This document shows, piece by piece, positions 11,262 through 22,624 of a DNA stretch of 64,000 nucleotides. Below the pieces are notes generated by a model. That model did no database searches. It had not been told where the DNA came from and saw only the letters and a program-made list of their open reading frames with translations. Source of the stretch: Omphiscola glabra (taxonomy: Eukaryota > Mollusca > Gastropoda > Lymnaeidae); the NCBI GenBank assembly GCA_964017045.1, contig OZ024809.1:13770307-13834306 (forward strand), written 5' to 3'. The position numbers were made by a program, and so were the translations under genes. Position 1 is the first letter of the stretch. Each line of letters opens with the position of its first letter.

Positions 11262-11425
11262 CTGTAGCTCATAGTTACACCATGTGCTGGCCAACAGGTT
11301 CCGTGTGAGAACTACTAACGTCCTCCGACTCTCTTTGACGGCCGTCACGATGTTGGAAGCGATGAAATCTCCCGCCACAAAGTCTCGTCCATGGACGTGA
11401 AGTCTCAGCCCACGGGCAGATAACT
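11262..11425 (-). CDS. TLR-b exon 3: central TIR domain
   Basis: Acceptor ATCCCCAG, donor CTACAG|GTATTA; 164 nt, entered in phase 1 and left in phase 0. It encodes LSARGLRLHVHGRDFVAGDF, the helix and BB loop (box 2), then SRRTLVVLTRNLL and STWCNYELQ. The BB loop reads RDFVAG: the proline usual in MyD88-coupled TLRs (RDxxPG) is alanine. The exon bridges box 1 (exon 2) and the R-P-V-L segment (exon 4). No frame-preserving start exists inside it, so it is purely internal. Confidence 0.92.
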
Positions 11426-11479
11426 CTGGGGATAGACAAAGTGAAGAATAAGTTGGTGTTTTTTCTAATTGGTTATCGA

Positions 11480-12165
11480 GCAGTGGTGGGAAACCCGTGG
11501 CTCAGGTGTCGGAAACCCACGGGCTCAGTGGTTGGCAATCTGTGGCTCAGCTGTCGGAAACCCACGGCACAGTGGTTGGCAATCTGTGGCTGAGCTGTCG
11601 GCAACCCACGGGCTCAGTGGTTGGCAATCTGTGGCTCAGTTGTCGGCAACCCACGGCTCAGTGGTTTGCAATCTGTGGCTCAGTTGTCGGCAACCCACGG
11701 CTCAGTAGTTGGCAATCTGTGGCTCAGCTGTCGGCAACCCACGGCTCAGTGGTTGGCAATGTGTGGCTCAGTTGTGGGAAACCCACGGCTCAGTGGTTGG
11801 CAATGTGTGGCTCAGTTGTGGGAAACCCACGGCTCAGTGGTTGGCAATGTGTGGCTCAGTTGTGGGAAACCCACGGCTCAGTGGTTGGCAATGTGTGGCT
11901 CAGTTGTCGGAAACCCACGGCTCAGTGGTTGGAAATCTGTGGCTCAGCTGTCGGAAACCCACGGCTCAGTGGTTGGCAATCTGTGGCTCACCTGTCGGCA
12001 ACCCACGGGCTCAGTGGTTGGATATCCTTGGCTCAGCTGTCGGCAACCACGGGGTCCGTGGTTGGCAATCTGTGGCTCAGTTGTCAGGAACCGACCGCTC
12101 AATGGTCGGAAAATTGTGGCTCAGCAGTCAGAAAACTGTCTACGTGGTCGGAATTCCGCTGGTCA
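11480..12165. repeat. 44-bp minisatellite in TLR-b intron 2
   Basis: About fifteen units of 44 bp built around GTTGGCAATCTGTGGCTCAG and CGGCAACCCACGGCTCAGTG. Three long plus-strand frames stay open across it (up to 238 codons), but they translate the same unit in rotation and have no conserved counterpart. A shorter, degenerate relative sits at 29300-29495 in TLR-c. Confidence 0.92.
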
Positions 12166-13529
12166 GTTGTCGGCGACGCATGTCTTCCAATCCTCATGCG
12201 ACTCTTTGAATAGATCAATGCGTCCTTTCTCATTGTCATTATATCTTATTACATGCGTACCCACTATTTAATACCAGCATCGCAGTGGCCTCATTCACTG
12301 CAAAAAACTAACAGCTGCGTTAACTGTGTTGATAATCTTTTGACCTAAGTCTTCCCTTGCCGCGTTAGTAAACCTTGCTAATCTTTTCACATAAGCCTTC
12401 CTTTGCGTCGCAAGTAAACTTTCCTAAGCTTTTGACCTAGGCCTTCCATTGCCGCGATTGCAATCTTGTTTGACATTAGCTGATATCTGCCATGATAAAT
12501 AAATGCATTGATCTCTTTAAATATACCAGTTGTCGTGTCTGGTTGTAGTCACTACGCTACTTGTCATTGCATTTCGGGTTTTCTTACCTCAGTTAAAATA
12601 TTATCTCACGCCACCTACATTTTTTAAAAACATTTTTCCTATTGAAAATATTTTATTATATTATTACTTTTAATTGTTAAAAATGCAAATTTTGAGGGGA
12701 AAAAATTAATTAAATAATACTGCTTTAATAACATTTAGATTTTTAAAATATTATGTTTGCATTTTTATGCATTATGTGACTTCCGCTCGCATCCGTTTTA
12801 AAATTAATAAAATAGCTCTCCGCTCTAAACAAAATCTGGCTCAGACCTGTTTCATGGTAAGACAGAGTTTTAAAGAACATAATATATTTAATTGGAATTT
12901 CTTGGTTCATGGCGTCTTTCCTTCACAGCGTGTACTTGTGTAAACAGTTGCTTCGAGTCTGAGTCCGATCAAACCCAAATAAAGAAATCAAAAATCACCA
13001 CGGTTTAACAGGCTGTCGTTTCATACCCAAGAGCTAATTAAGACTGATGAATTGATAACTAAGCCGCGTATAGGAAACATATCGGATTTTTTTTCCTCTT
13101 CTAAATGATAGTGCCTGCTAAAAAGAATGCGTCCTAGTTTTGATAAAGTAGTTAACTTGACATTGACAGCAGATCTCCGTATAGATCGTACGGGTGGTTC
13201 TTGTTCGTCAACTTACTTCTCTCTCTCTATTTATGGTGTCGTTAGTCAGTAAGGGAGTTGCTGTTCGCATCTATTTCTCTACGTGACATCGGTCGTCTCA
13301 AGTCAATATTTAATTACTTTGCTGCTCGCTCAGAGATGGGTAAAACCTTATAGGTAATACAAGTAATGGAAAGGGAAGAAAAAAATATACGCTGAAGGAA
13401 AAACCGACACACCTACATACTGTGCTGCTATCTGGACTAGATGGGTGTCTCCGAGCCCCGTAAGCTGGTGACATAGATAAGGCAGTGCATACAAGGTCTA
13501 AATTGTCAAAATCACTATTTAAAGTTAAA
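12166..13529. other. TLR-b intron 2, no exon seen
   Basis: Contains three to four copies of a roughly 47-bp repeat at 12310-12480 (core AACCTTGCTAATCTTTTGACC), which is also at 30110-30335 in TLR-c. The remainder (12490-13500) is AT-rich, with nothing recognisable. Confidence 0.6.
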
Positions 13530-14262
13530 GCATTACCCTGAGACTTGTAGCACTACCTATAGACTTGTAGCATTACCATGAGAATTGTAGCACTACCTAT
13601 AGATGTGTAGCATTACATTTAGACTTGTAGCAATACCTTTAGACTTGTAGCATTCCCTTAAACTTTTAGCATTACTTATAGACTTGTAGCATTACAATGA
13701 GACTTGTAGCATTCCCTTCAACTTTTAGCATAACCTATAGACTTGTAGCATTACACTGAGACTTGTAGCATTCTCTTGAACTTTTAGCATTACCTTTAGA
13801 CTTGTAGCAAAACCTTTAGACTTGTAGCATTCCCTTCAACTTTTAGCATTACCTATAGACTTGTAGCATTACACTGAGACTAGTAGCATTACCTATAGAC
13901 TTGTAGCATTCCCTTTAACGTGTAGCTTCCTTTTAACATGTAGTATTCCCTTTAACTTGTAGCATTACCTTTAGACTTGTAGCATTCCCTTTAACTTGTA
14001 ACATTACCGTTAGACTTATAGCATTGCCTTTAACTCTTAGCATTACCTATAGACTTTTATCATTACCTTTAGATTTGTATCATTACCCTTAGACTTGTAT
14101 CATTACCTTTAGACTTGTATCATTACCTTTAGACTTGTATCATTACCCATAGACTTGTATCATTCCCTTTAGACTTGTATTATTACCCTTAGACTTGTAG
14201 CATTATCTTTAGACATGTAGCATTACCTTTAGACTTGTAGCATTACCTTTAGATATTACGTC
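13530..14262. repeat. 20-bp splice-donor satellite, TLR-b
   Basis: About 36 units of 20 bp, plus-strand core ACTTGTAGCATTACCTTTAG. On the minus strand each unit reads TCTAAAGGTAATGCTACAAG, containing the 5' splice site of TLR-b exon 2 (TCTAAAG|GTAATG). The array overlaps the last seven exon bases and fills the start of intron 2. Confidence 0.93.
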
Positions 14263-14398
14263 CAAGACGAAAGTCTCGTCAAGTACTGAGTACGAAATGA
14301 AGACATCGTAGTTAAACGTGTCCGTCCTAGTTGCGACACTTGAGTTGTTGACCTTGATGTACGCAGCGTAGTAAAAATATCTGATCTTCCACCGATAT
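14247..14398 (-). CDS. TLR-b exon 2: juxtamembrane and N-terminal TIR domain
   Basis: Acceptor TCTCTCCAG, donor TCTAAAG|GTAATG; 152 nt, entered in phase 2 and left in phase 1. It encodes YRWKIRYFYYAAYIKV, a linker, then TIR box 1 as YDVFISYS and a short helix ending ISK. It is preceded by a second copy of its own acceptor region 51 bp away (ACCAG followed by ACACCGGTTG), in the same frame, and followed by tens of copies of its own donor. Use of the upstream acceptor would add 17 residues without changing frame. Use of later donors would shift the frame or meet a stop within a few units. Confidence 0.9.
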
Positions 14399-14460
14399 CT
14401 GGAGAGAATTATGATAGAGTAAGTAATATGTCTGATCTTCAACCGGTGTCTGGTAAAAAT
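14383..14460. repeat. 51-bp acceptor repeat, TLR-b (two units)
   Basis: Two tandem units spanning polypyrimidine tract, AG and the first bases of exon 2. The family is expanded in TLR-c (31719-31894, 35246-35440, 37205-37655). Confidence 0.8.
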
Positions 14461-15369
14461 TAGGGTGGAGCTGAGCTCCATAACCGATGTGCCGCGGATC
14501 ACTAGTGTGCCGCCAGAGTATTCTAGGTGTGCCGCGACAGAGTTCCTACACGGGGATGAAAAAAGAAGTGAATGAGATTTAATTTAGGCCTATAATTATT
14601 CGTTTAAAGTTTGAATCCTTAAATTATAGAACGTGGTTGGCTGGCTGGTTGGCTGGCTGGCAGGCAGGCTGGTTGGCTGGCTGGTTGGCTGGCTGGTTAG
14701 CTGGCTGGTTGTCTGGCAGGCTGGCTGGCAGGCTGGTTGGCTGGCTGGTTGGCTGGCTGGTTGGCTGTTGGCTGGTTGGCTGGCTGGCTGGTTGGCTGGC
14801 TGGTTGGCTGGCTGCCTGGTTGGCTGGCTGGTTGGCTGGCTGGTTGGCTGGCTGTTTGTCTGGCTGGTTGGCTGGTTGGCAGGCTGGTTGGTTGGCTGGA
14901 GGTATGGTCAAGTAAAGAAAGTGAATTTACACCAGGAGACGGAAGCCCTTGTTAATAGTGTGGCAATTGACTCAACGCCTACAACGTTCCTGGTGCTGAC
15001 TGGTAAAAACAGCATTTTCTTCTAACAAACGAACATGCCTTTCTTATTTCATTTCTCCTAACAAGCATACTTTGCTCTTGCTATTTCATTTCTCCTAAAA
15101 ACACACTATGCCTTTGTGATTTCATTTATCCTAACAATCATACCAGGACATTTTGATTTCATCTCTACTTACAAACACTCAATGACCTTTTGATTTTACT
15201 CTACACACAAACACTCAATGACCTTTTGATTACGTCACCACACAAAAATATAATGTAGTATATCTATATTTTTTTACTTCCCATATTAATTTTGTAACCC
15301 GGATAAAGTCAAAAGCAGACAGTGTGTGTGGAACAGGGAGAGAGAGTGTGTGTGAGATAAAGAGAGCGA

Positions 15370-15400
<31 letters not shown>

Positions 15401-15994
15401 TAGATTTCAGACAGACCTATTGGGATTTTCTGATTTTGGCCAAACCGAAACCAAATAGAAATTTAAAAATTACTTTGGGCCGAAGCCGAAACCAAAAGCT
15501 TAACGAGACTTTCAGGCGAAACCAGAATAGAAACCGAAAGATTTAGACATTTCGAAAATCGTTTGCGCATACGGTCTGCGTACGTCGAAAAATGATTTTT
15601 TTTTTTTGGGGGGGGGTATAGATATGTACATTCATTTTATACAAATTTGTATTTTCGTGAATTTTAATTGATACACATATAATGAATATTTTGGCTTTTA
15701 ACATTTGAATTAGAATGTAATTTAAGTTGTTAAAATGTATTACAAGAGACTATTTTGGCGGGGGGGGGGGGGGGCAAAGTGCATGCAAAATAGACTGTAG
15801 CATGTAGGGAAGCATGATATCACATCAATTTTTATCTTCCCATTATACCTGCATGAGTGGAAGCATGATATCGCACCCCTCTTGATAATGGGGGTGGGGG
15901 AAAAAGGGGGAGGGCACATTCAGAAAATAGTATAAATATAATATCTTTTAAATGTATGCATTCTAAATGTTTTTACTCGCTGAATCCTTTACAT
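14461..15994. other. TLR-b intron 1, proximal part
   Basis: Aligns with 35440-37870 in TLR-c. It contains a 12-bp array (14636-14905), a few units of a 37-bp repeat (15150-15240) and a GA run (15376-15400), plus G-runs at 15606 and 15762. No exon seen. Confidence 0.6.
14636..14905. repeat. GGCTGGCTGGTT 12-bp array, copy A only
   Basis: About 22 units of a TGGC/TGGT-based 12-mer. Copy B has only one or two units at 35621-35650. Being a multiple of three, it opens all frames; the predicted peptides (Trp-Leu or Gln-Pro rich) are artefacts. Confidence 0.93.
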
Positions 15995-16437
15995 CAGGCC
16001 TGTACAACTCAAAATGTAGGACGGTACATACTATTTCATGAAAAACGTGTCCGGGCCGAAAGAAAATAGAAATTTAGACATTTCTTTCTTCAAAGCAACA
16101 AATCGTTGAAGCACTTTTCCCTCGGCTTAACCATCTAACTCCTGAAGCACTTTCCCTCGGCTTAACCATCTCACTTCTGCATGGTATATTACGTCTCTGT
16201 AGTCGGCGTCTATATCTTCAAGAAATGCTTGAAAAGTACTATGTTTGGGTCCTCTTGATCTTATATGGCTGACTATTTTGACAGCAACCGACATAATATG
16301 TTCTAAATGTAACACTTGGCTACACAAGGCCTGCACATGTATAATGCAATGATATTTTGTTATTTGCCTTCCGATAACAATTTCAAGAAGCGCAACTGCT
16401 CCTTCATATTCCGGTGGGCAGTATGTTATGCAGGCCT
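15995..16437 (-). mobile_element. Internally deleted hAT transposon with transposase fragment
   Basis: Starts CAGGCCTGTACAACTC and ends ATGCAGGCCT, terminal sequences typical of hAT elements. The flanks CTTTACAT and CTTTATAA resemble an aged 8-bp duplication. Inside, the minus strand from 16336 encodes IVSHIRSRGPKHSTFQAFLE and IYHAEVRWLSRGKVL, a piece of the hAT transposase seen in ZBED- and GTF2IRD2-like proteins. A short direct duplication (about 16102-16172) breaks it. TLR-c intron 1 lacks the element at the matching point (about 37902). Confidence 0.75.
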
Positions 16438-17721
16438 ACTTTATAAAATTAACTTCTATCGGGGAGTTCCCTTGGGCCACCCTATGTCCTACAAGTTAAT
16501 GGTTTTCTCTTGTTTCCTGGAGCGGCCGTGGAGCCCTGTTGAGAAGTGCACTTGTCGCACAGGTTCGGGAACCACTGTTGTAAAAATATTTTAGTGGAAT
16601 TTTGAAGAGATTACCAGGTATTTTATATAACTTTTTTTAAAAAGCATTTAGAAATAAGACAAACATCACATCGTGCGATGTGTCCTTTGGTATTGAGGAG
16701 CATCTCATGGCATTAGTCGTACTGTACACGAAGTAATAAATGTGTAACAACTAGGGCATCTGCGACGACTTGTCTTTGATATAGCAATCATATTGAAGAT
16801 TAGGCGACACAGTTCATTTTTCATTTTTTTAAATTTTAAATTACATTCATTTCCATTTATCATAAAACCACCATTAGCGTCACAGCAAACCATTTGAATG
16901 ATCTTCTCTTCATTTAGAATTAAACTTTTCTCATCCTTGCCATCATCCAGTCTTAATTGTTGCAGCTAATTACGTCGCTCTCCCCCTTCCCCAACTCATT
17001 TAGACACTCCCTAATTCATTCTATGCATGTGGTAAAGTATCAACGACACCTAATTCAAAAAGAGTCGCTACTCCCCATCCCCACTCACTATTCAATACTC
17101 CCCATCCTACTCCCCAGTCACGTGCTCCCCAGTCGCTACTCCACAGGCGCTACTCCCCATCCCCACTCCCCCAGTTACTACTCCCCAGTCCCCACACCCG
17201 AGTCGCTACTCCCTATCCCCACTCTCCAGTCGCTACTACCCATGCGCTACTCCACATCCCCACTCCCCAGTCGCTACTCCACAGTCCCCACTCCCCAGTC
17301 GCCACTCCCCATCCCCAGTCACTACTCCCCACTCCCCAGTCGCTACTCCCAAGTCAATGGTGTGCCTTAATGCTAACAACCGAGACACAACTCAATACCT
17401 GCAAACTTGCATATGTCATCATATTAAGGAAATGTCACTGGCCGGAGAATTCCAGCGAAAAATAATTTATGAAACAGCTTTTGGTTAGTAAATTATGCAA
17501 AGTTCTTTGTTCACCTTAGAAATATTGCAATACGTTTCTCACCCGTCAATAGCTTCGCTTTAACCAAACCACTTTCACCAGTGCATAGTGTTCATTTTCT
17601 AAAAAGAAAATTGTTACTCATAAAATAGTATACTTTTTTTAAAAGGTTTTCTCTTCACACATTTTTTGTCACATGCCCAGAGAGCGTTTCTAATCTGTGT
17701 GGATTCACTACCGCATCTTAC
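16438..17721. other. TLR-b intron 1, distal part
   Basis: Homologous to 37902-40446 in TLR-c. It includes the CCCCAGTCGCTACT-type array at 16975-17360. Nothing coding is seen before the exon 1 donor. Confidence 0.6.
16975..17360. repeat. CCCCAGTCGCTACTCC irregular array, copy A
   Basis: Irregular 12-22 bp units of CACTCCCCAGTC and CGCTACTCC. The corresponding array in TLR-c is three to four times longer (38760-40100). Confidence 0.9.
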
Positions 17722-19964
17722 CTGTAGACGATGCCCGCCAGAACAAAGCCAAGCATGCATAGCGTGGAGGCCAGCACCGCTAAGAACACCGGGTAGTTCT
17801 TGGCGCATCGTCTGTTCAACTCCGTCAGCGTTTCCACGTACGAGTCGTCTATGACTTTGAACGACTCGTCCGGGTATTTGCACAGGTAGTCGGTGAACGT
17901 CGAATCGAATGCCCGGGATCTGACCATCCACATCAAGAAATCCAAATTGTTGCAGTCGCAGCGCAGCGGGTTCGACGACAGGTCCACCGTGATGTTGTAG
18001 GTGGCGTTGGCGCACAGGTCGTCGATGTGACGACACACGTGCGAAGGTAGGTAGCTCAGCTGGGAGTGGCTGAAATTGATGAGCTTCAGGTTGTTCATGT
18101 GGCTGATGTTCACATCAAAGTGCCACATGCTGTTGGAGCCGATGTAAAGATACTCCAACTTGTGGAGACCGTCGAATATCTCGCCCGGGACGATGGTAAG
18201 GCCGTTGAAGGAGAGGTCTAGCGTTACCAGATTATTCAAGTCGTAGAGTATGTCCGAATTATTCCTGTACCGCGATATGAAATTCCCCAGGTTATTGTAC
18301 CCCAGCATGAGATGCTTCAGACCGCTAAGGTTTTGAAAAAACTCCCTGTGGAGCGTGGACACCGAGCAGTGTCTCAAGTCAAGGTACTGCAGTTCCTCGA
18401 GGCCCTTCACCGGACCCAGCAGAGCGGGGAAGTAGTTGCTGCTCAACTTCAAACTCTCAAAGGACTCGGTGTCCACCTGCATTCCCGATAAAATGTACTT
18501 CAGACCTCCAATGCTCATCTCTATCTTGTTTAATTTCTGAGGAAGCCTCAGGTGTAAAGTGTCATTATTTATTTTATTTACATTCAAGTCGTATGCTAAA
18601 TTAAGACCGGAAGTCTCTTCAACTAAATACGGTCCGATGACATAATTATGGGGCAAATGCGGAACATTGTAGCCGCCATTAAGCTTCAACACTTCCAGGT
18701 TTTTCAGATAATGCAAATCGTTGAGGTATCCCCCGTAAATGAATCGGTTGATCCCCAGATCGACAAAACTCAGGTTTTCAGGAGCAAACTGCAAAATCCC
18801 GACATCAAAAACCTCAAAGCTGTTTCCCATGGCTTCGAGGTGTTCCAGCTTTAAGGGCAATCTTTGAATAATTTCTATTGAAATATCGACTGCCGGGGAA
18901 TGATACGAGTTGATGTAGTTCATTTTCAGCGTCTTGACGTTGGAATATCTCAAACTGGCCAGACCCAATGTCGCATTGCGGACGCCCAGGTGGTAGTTGA
19001 AGCTCAGGTCGAGGTGCTCCAGGTTTTGAAGTGGTTGGAAGGCACCATCCTCGATGAGCTGGATGTTGCAGGTGCCAATGTTTAAGTAAGTCAGCTGGGA
19101 TAAATTCTCAAAGGTTTGATTTTTAAGGCTTTGGAAGTTACAGACCCCCTGGTGAAATCCCTCTAGAGTTAAACTTCGAAGTGACGTCAAATTCTTAAAT
19201 CCTCGACCAAAACTGTTTCTCTTTAGACCATCCATGGAAAGATCTTCCAAGTTTTTTAGCTCCCCCAGTAATGATTCCGGCCTGTGACTTTTGAAAAGAT
19301 GTTTATTTTTCCCTATCCACAGGTGTTTTAGTGAAGGTGTATTTCTGAAAAACGCTTTCGGATCTGGCAGATATTGTGGCAGGGTAATAGTGTTGTTTTC
19401 TAGACTCAACGACTCCAGCTTAGACAAGCTTTTGAACGTGTCGATGGCGATCATGATTATCAGATTACTGGAAATGTTCAAAAATTTTAACTGGGTGTAA
19501 CCGCAGAAGCTGCAGTTCGTCAAGGATTCTATACTGTTGTTGGAGAGATCGAGAAATTCAATCCACGTCGGTAGGTCGTGCGGCACTTCCTGCAAATGGT
19601 GGCTGGAGCAGTCGCAAAAATTCTTGACGCACTCACAGTCCGTGGACAACTGTGTGTTATCATACAGCTCCGCGGCTGACGGCGAATCGAGTCGTTTTAG
19701 TGTAGCAGCTGATAATTCACTTCTTCCGTTGAATAGCTCACGGATGTCATCGTCGTCGTCGTCATCTTCATCATCAACGTCATCGATCGAATGCAGCTCT
19801 TCGATAGACGCTCTATCCGCTTCCACGTACGTTGGTGACGGGTGCGTGTTTTCTTGTTCTTTCGAGGTTCGTTCGAGGTTGTAAACTCTTCCAAGTGAAT
19901 TCGTCGTGACGTGACTAACCACGAAGCACACAGCTGCGAATAAACAGTACATGTAGCTAACCAT
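17722..19964 (-). CDS. TLR-b exon 1: signal peptide, LRR ectodomain, LRRCT, transmembrane helix
   Basis: Encodes about 747 residues of a Toll-like receptor ectodomain. The start MVSYMYCLFAAVCFVVSH is chosen because it matches the start of TLR-c and opens a signal peptide; an eight-codon in-frame extension lies in a satellite. In order: signal peptide, linker with an Asp run (residues 61-73, DDVDDEDDDDDDD), a cysteine cluster (CECVKNFCDC, about 111-120), roughly twenty LRRs, one LRRCT (NPLRCDCNNLDFL) and a membrane helix ending AGIVYR. The donor is TACAG|GTAAGA, phase 2, fitting exon 2. With exons 2-4 it gives 918 residues. Predicted single-pass plasma or endosomal membrane receptor; ligand unknown. 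Confidence 0.95.
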
Positions 19965-19969
19965 TGTGT

Positions 19970-20690
19970 TTGTCTGTTGGGTGGTCACTCACTGGTGTAT
20001 GGCTGTTGGATGGTCACTCAATGGTTTATAGATGGCGGGTGGTCACTCACTGGTTGGGTGGTCACTCACTGGTGTATGGCTGCTGGGTGGTCACTCAATG
20101 GTTTATAGATTGCGGATGGTCACTCGCTGGTTGGGTGGTCACTCACTGGTGTATGGCTGTTGGGTGGTCACTCACTGGTGTATGGCTGTTGGGTGGTCAC
20201 TCACTGGTTTATAGATGGCGGGTGGTCACTCACTGGTTTATGGATGTTGTGTGGTCACTCACTGGTTGGATGGTCACCCACTGGTTAGGTGGTCACTCAC
20301 TGACGTATGGCTGTTGGGTTGTCACTCACTTGTGTATGGCTGTTGGGTTGTCACTCACTTGTGTATGGCTGTTGGGTGGTCACTCACTGGTTTATAGATG
20401 GCGGGTGGTCACTCACTGGTTTATGGTTGTTGTGTGGTCACTCACTGGTTGGATGGTCACCCACTGGTTAGGTGGTCACTCACTGGCGTATGGCTGTTGG
20501 GTTGTCACTCACTGATGTATGGCTGTTGGGTGGTCACTCACTGGTTTATAGATGGCGGGTGGTAACTCACTGGTTTATGGATGTTGTGTGGTCACTCACT
20601 GGTTGGATGGTCACCCACTGGTTAGGTTGTCACTCACTGGCGTATGGCTGTTGGGTTGTCACTCGCTGGTGTTGTGTAGGATGCCGTCAC
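19970..20690. repeat. 29-bp satellite abutting the TLR-b start codon
   Basis: About 25 units of GTTGGGTGGTCACTCACTGG plus GTGTATGGCT, with higher-order variants. It begins within about ten bases upstream of the ATG, so the 5' UTR or first intron edge is satellite. TLR-c has three diverged units at the same place (42693-42780). Confidence 0.92.
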
Positions 20691-20699
20691 TCCTAAGTC

Positions 20700-22610
20700 C
20701 CTGGTTGAAATGATGTTTCATTATAGTTTTAAAAAGTCGTTACTTTGTCTTAAAGTATTTTGCAATGGTCCGGGCGAGGGTGGGGGGGGGGTGACAAATA
20801 ATTAAAAGAAATATTGAGAGTGCAATAACATATAGAAATTTGATGTAGATCATCTCGTGCACGGTTAGACAAGAGCAATGATTGGCATAAAAGGTGACTT
20901 TGACGAGTTCATTGTCATGTATGGAGTGCATTGTCACGTCACGAGTGCATTGTCACGTCACGAGTGCAACAGTTCATCATTACTAGACATACCACCACCC
21001 CCCAACCTCGACGAGTCACCAACGGAACACGCGATTATGACTGTTTTGGGGGGGGGAGTACCGATTTGAAAGTGATCACATTCATTGTTGTCTTAGGAAA
21101 TTTACACTACGCTGACGGGTCAGAGGTCGATCTGCAGATACCTGCTAAATCAATATTTAACAAAGGCTTATCGCCGCCAAAGACCTACTGACCTTGTCAT
21201 GACAAAAGAGTTATATCAACGACATCACAAACCTGGCAAGCTTTATTCACTAAGGAGATCTTACAGAGGTCCTTAATCATTAATACAGAACCCTTCGCCA
21301 TAAAACTCAAAATACTAATTACTATTACTTTTAGGAAAACTTGAATATATATATAATATATTTATAATGATATTTATATAGAAAAAGAAAAGCTAAGCAA
21401 CAGAAAGTATGAATAAATACATTAATTCTATATATATAATCTTTAACCATTGAAAACGTTTGTCTAAGAATGTTGGCCAAGAAAATTTACGTCATAAGTC
21501 AATTTACTTTCAACGAATGTAAATTCTTCAGAACAGAATTATGCATGACAAGGCTGACATGTTTTCAACTCTTTTTGGTCAAATTCCATGAAAACAAACT
21601 ACATGAATCCATAAAAAAATCAAAGCTTACCTGAATGTATCTAAAACATAAGAACTATATTAAATACAAAACATAAAAACTTTAATCGTAATCCAAGAGA
21701 TGAAAACTATATTATATGATCAGAAATATCAACGTTAACTAATCATTGACCCTCAAAAACCAATGAAAACTTTTTTCTAAATCAAAACTAACCTTTATTT
21801 GCCTAAAACATCAACACGTGTAATCAAAACATCAAATGTAACCTTTATAAACGCACATAAACGTAATAGTTAATCTTTTTAAAAAATTTGATATTTTCTT
21901 TGACTGCAATTAAGTCAATCTGCATTTGGTGATCAGAAATCCTTTCTTTTTAACATCATAATTTTTTTATTTCAATCAGACACGCAACTTATCCACATTT
22001 TCAAAAACACTTTCAAAATCATAACTAAACATCATCCAGGTGTGTAAATATGTCACACTTTACCTATATTTATTTTCGACTCGTCTACAACTGAAAATAA
22101 TTTTTTTTAAACTTTTCTCACCACGTCTTCACGCAGGCCTGGTATCATCCAAGACAGAATTCCACAATCTTTACAAAAATATAGAAATTTCCCAGCGGGG
22201 TCCATGTCTATGATAAACATATGTCGCCCAACGGCTCCTCTGTTTTATAGTGCACTATTCCCGTTTTCCGCGGCCTGAAAAAGGTTTCAGAAATAGGTGT
22301 AGTCTCCGCACCTTAATCTTGGAGCGTTTTCGTGAGATTTTGACTTCCGGGTTATTAAGTTGTAGATAAGTTGAAATCTAGCAATCTGTAAGTTGGGCAA
22401 TAAACTGATTCCAAAATGTGGGGTTATCAAACTTTGGTACCCTTTATTTTGTATTGGGGGGGGGGGGGGGGTGAGTTTCCTCGGCTTTATTTTAACATGA
22501 CTTATGACTTTATTGCATTTAAATTTTATTTACAGGTATAATAGAAATATTTTGTGATGTCGTATGTCCTAAAATAGACTGACTTATAAATACAAGCCAG
22601 AGCCTCAGTG
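20700..22610. other. Upstream of TLR-b, no gene seen
   Basis: Aligns with 42800-45060. AT-rich, with a G-run at 22456-22471 and a single unit of the 42-bp repeat (about 21172-21210) that is expanded at 43228-43890 in copy B. No coding region or identifiable promoter element. Confidence 0.5.
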
Positions 22611-22624
22611 TTAATTAATAATAT

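Noticed and set aside
11400..12165. Idea that the 44-bp array of TLR-b intron 2 also derives from the exon 3 acceptor region
   Set aside because: Both contain CTCAG and CCCACGGGC, but in a different arrangement with an unexplained gap; the match is too short to separate from chance.
11497..12271. Plus-strand frames of 166-238 codons rich in Gly/Ser/Trp/Gln
   Set aside because: They rotate through the 44-bp array; each frame gives the same peptide motifs in turn and the paralogous array in TLR-c does not keep them open.
14624..15025. Trp/Leu/Gly-rich and Gln/Pro-rich frames on both strands
   Set aside because: A 12-bp array keeps all six frames open.
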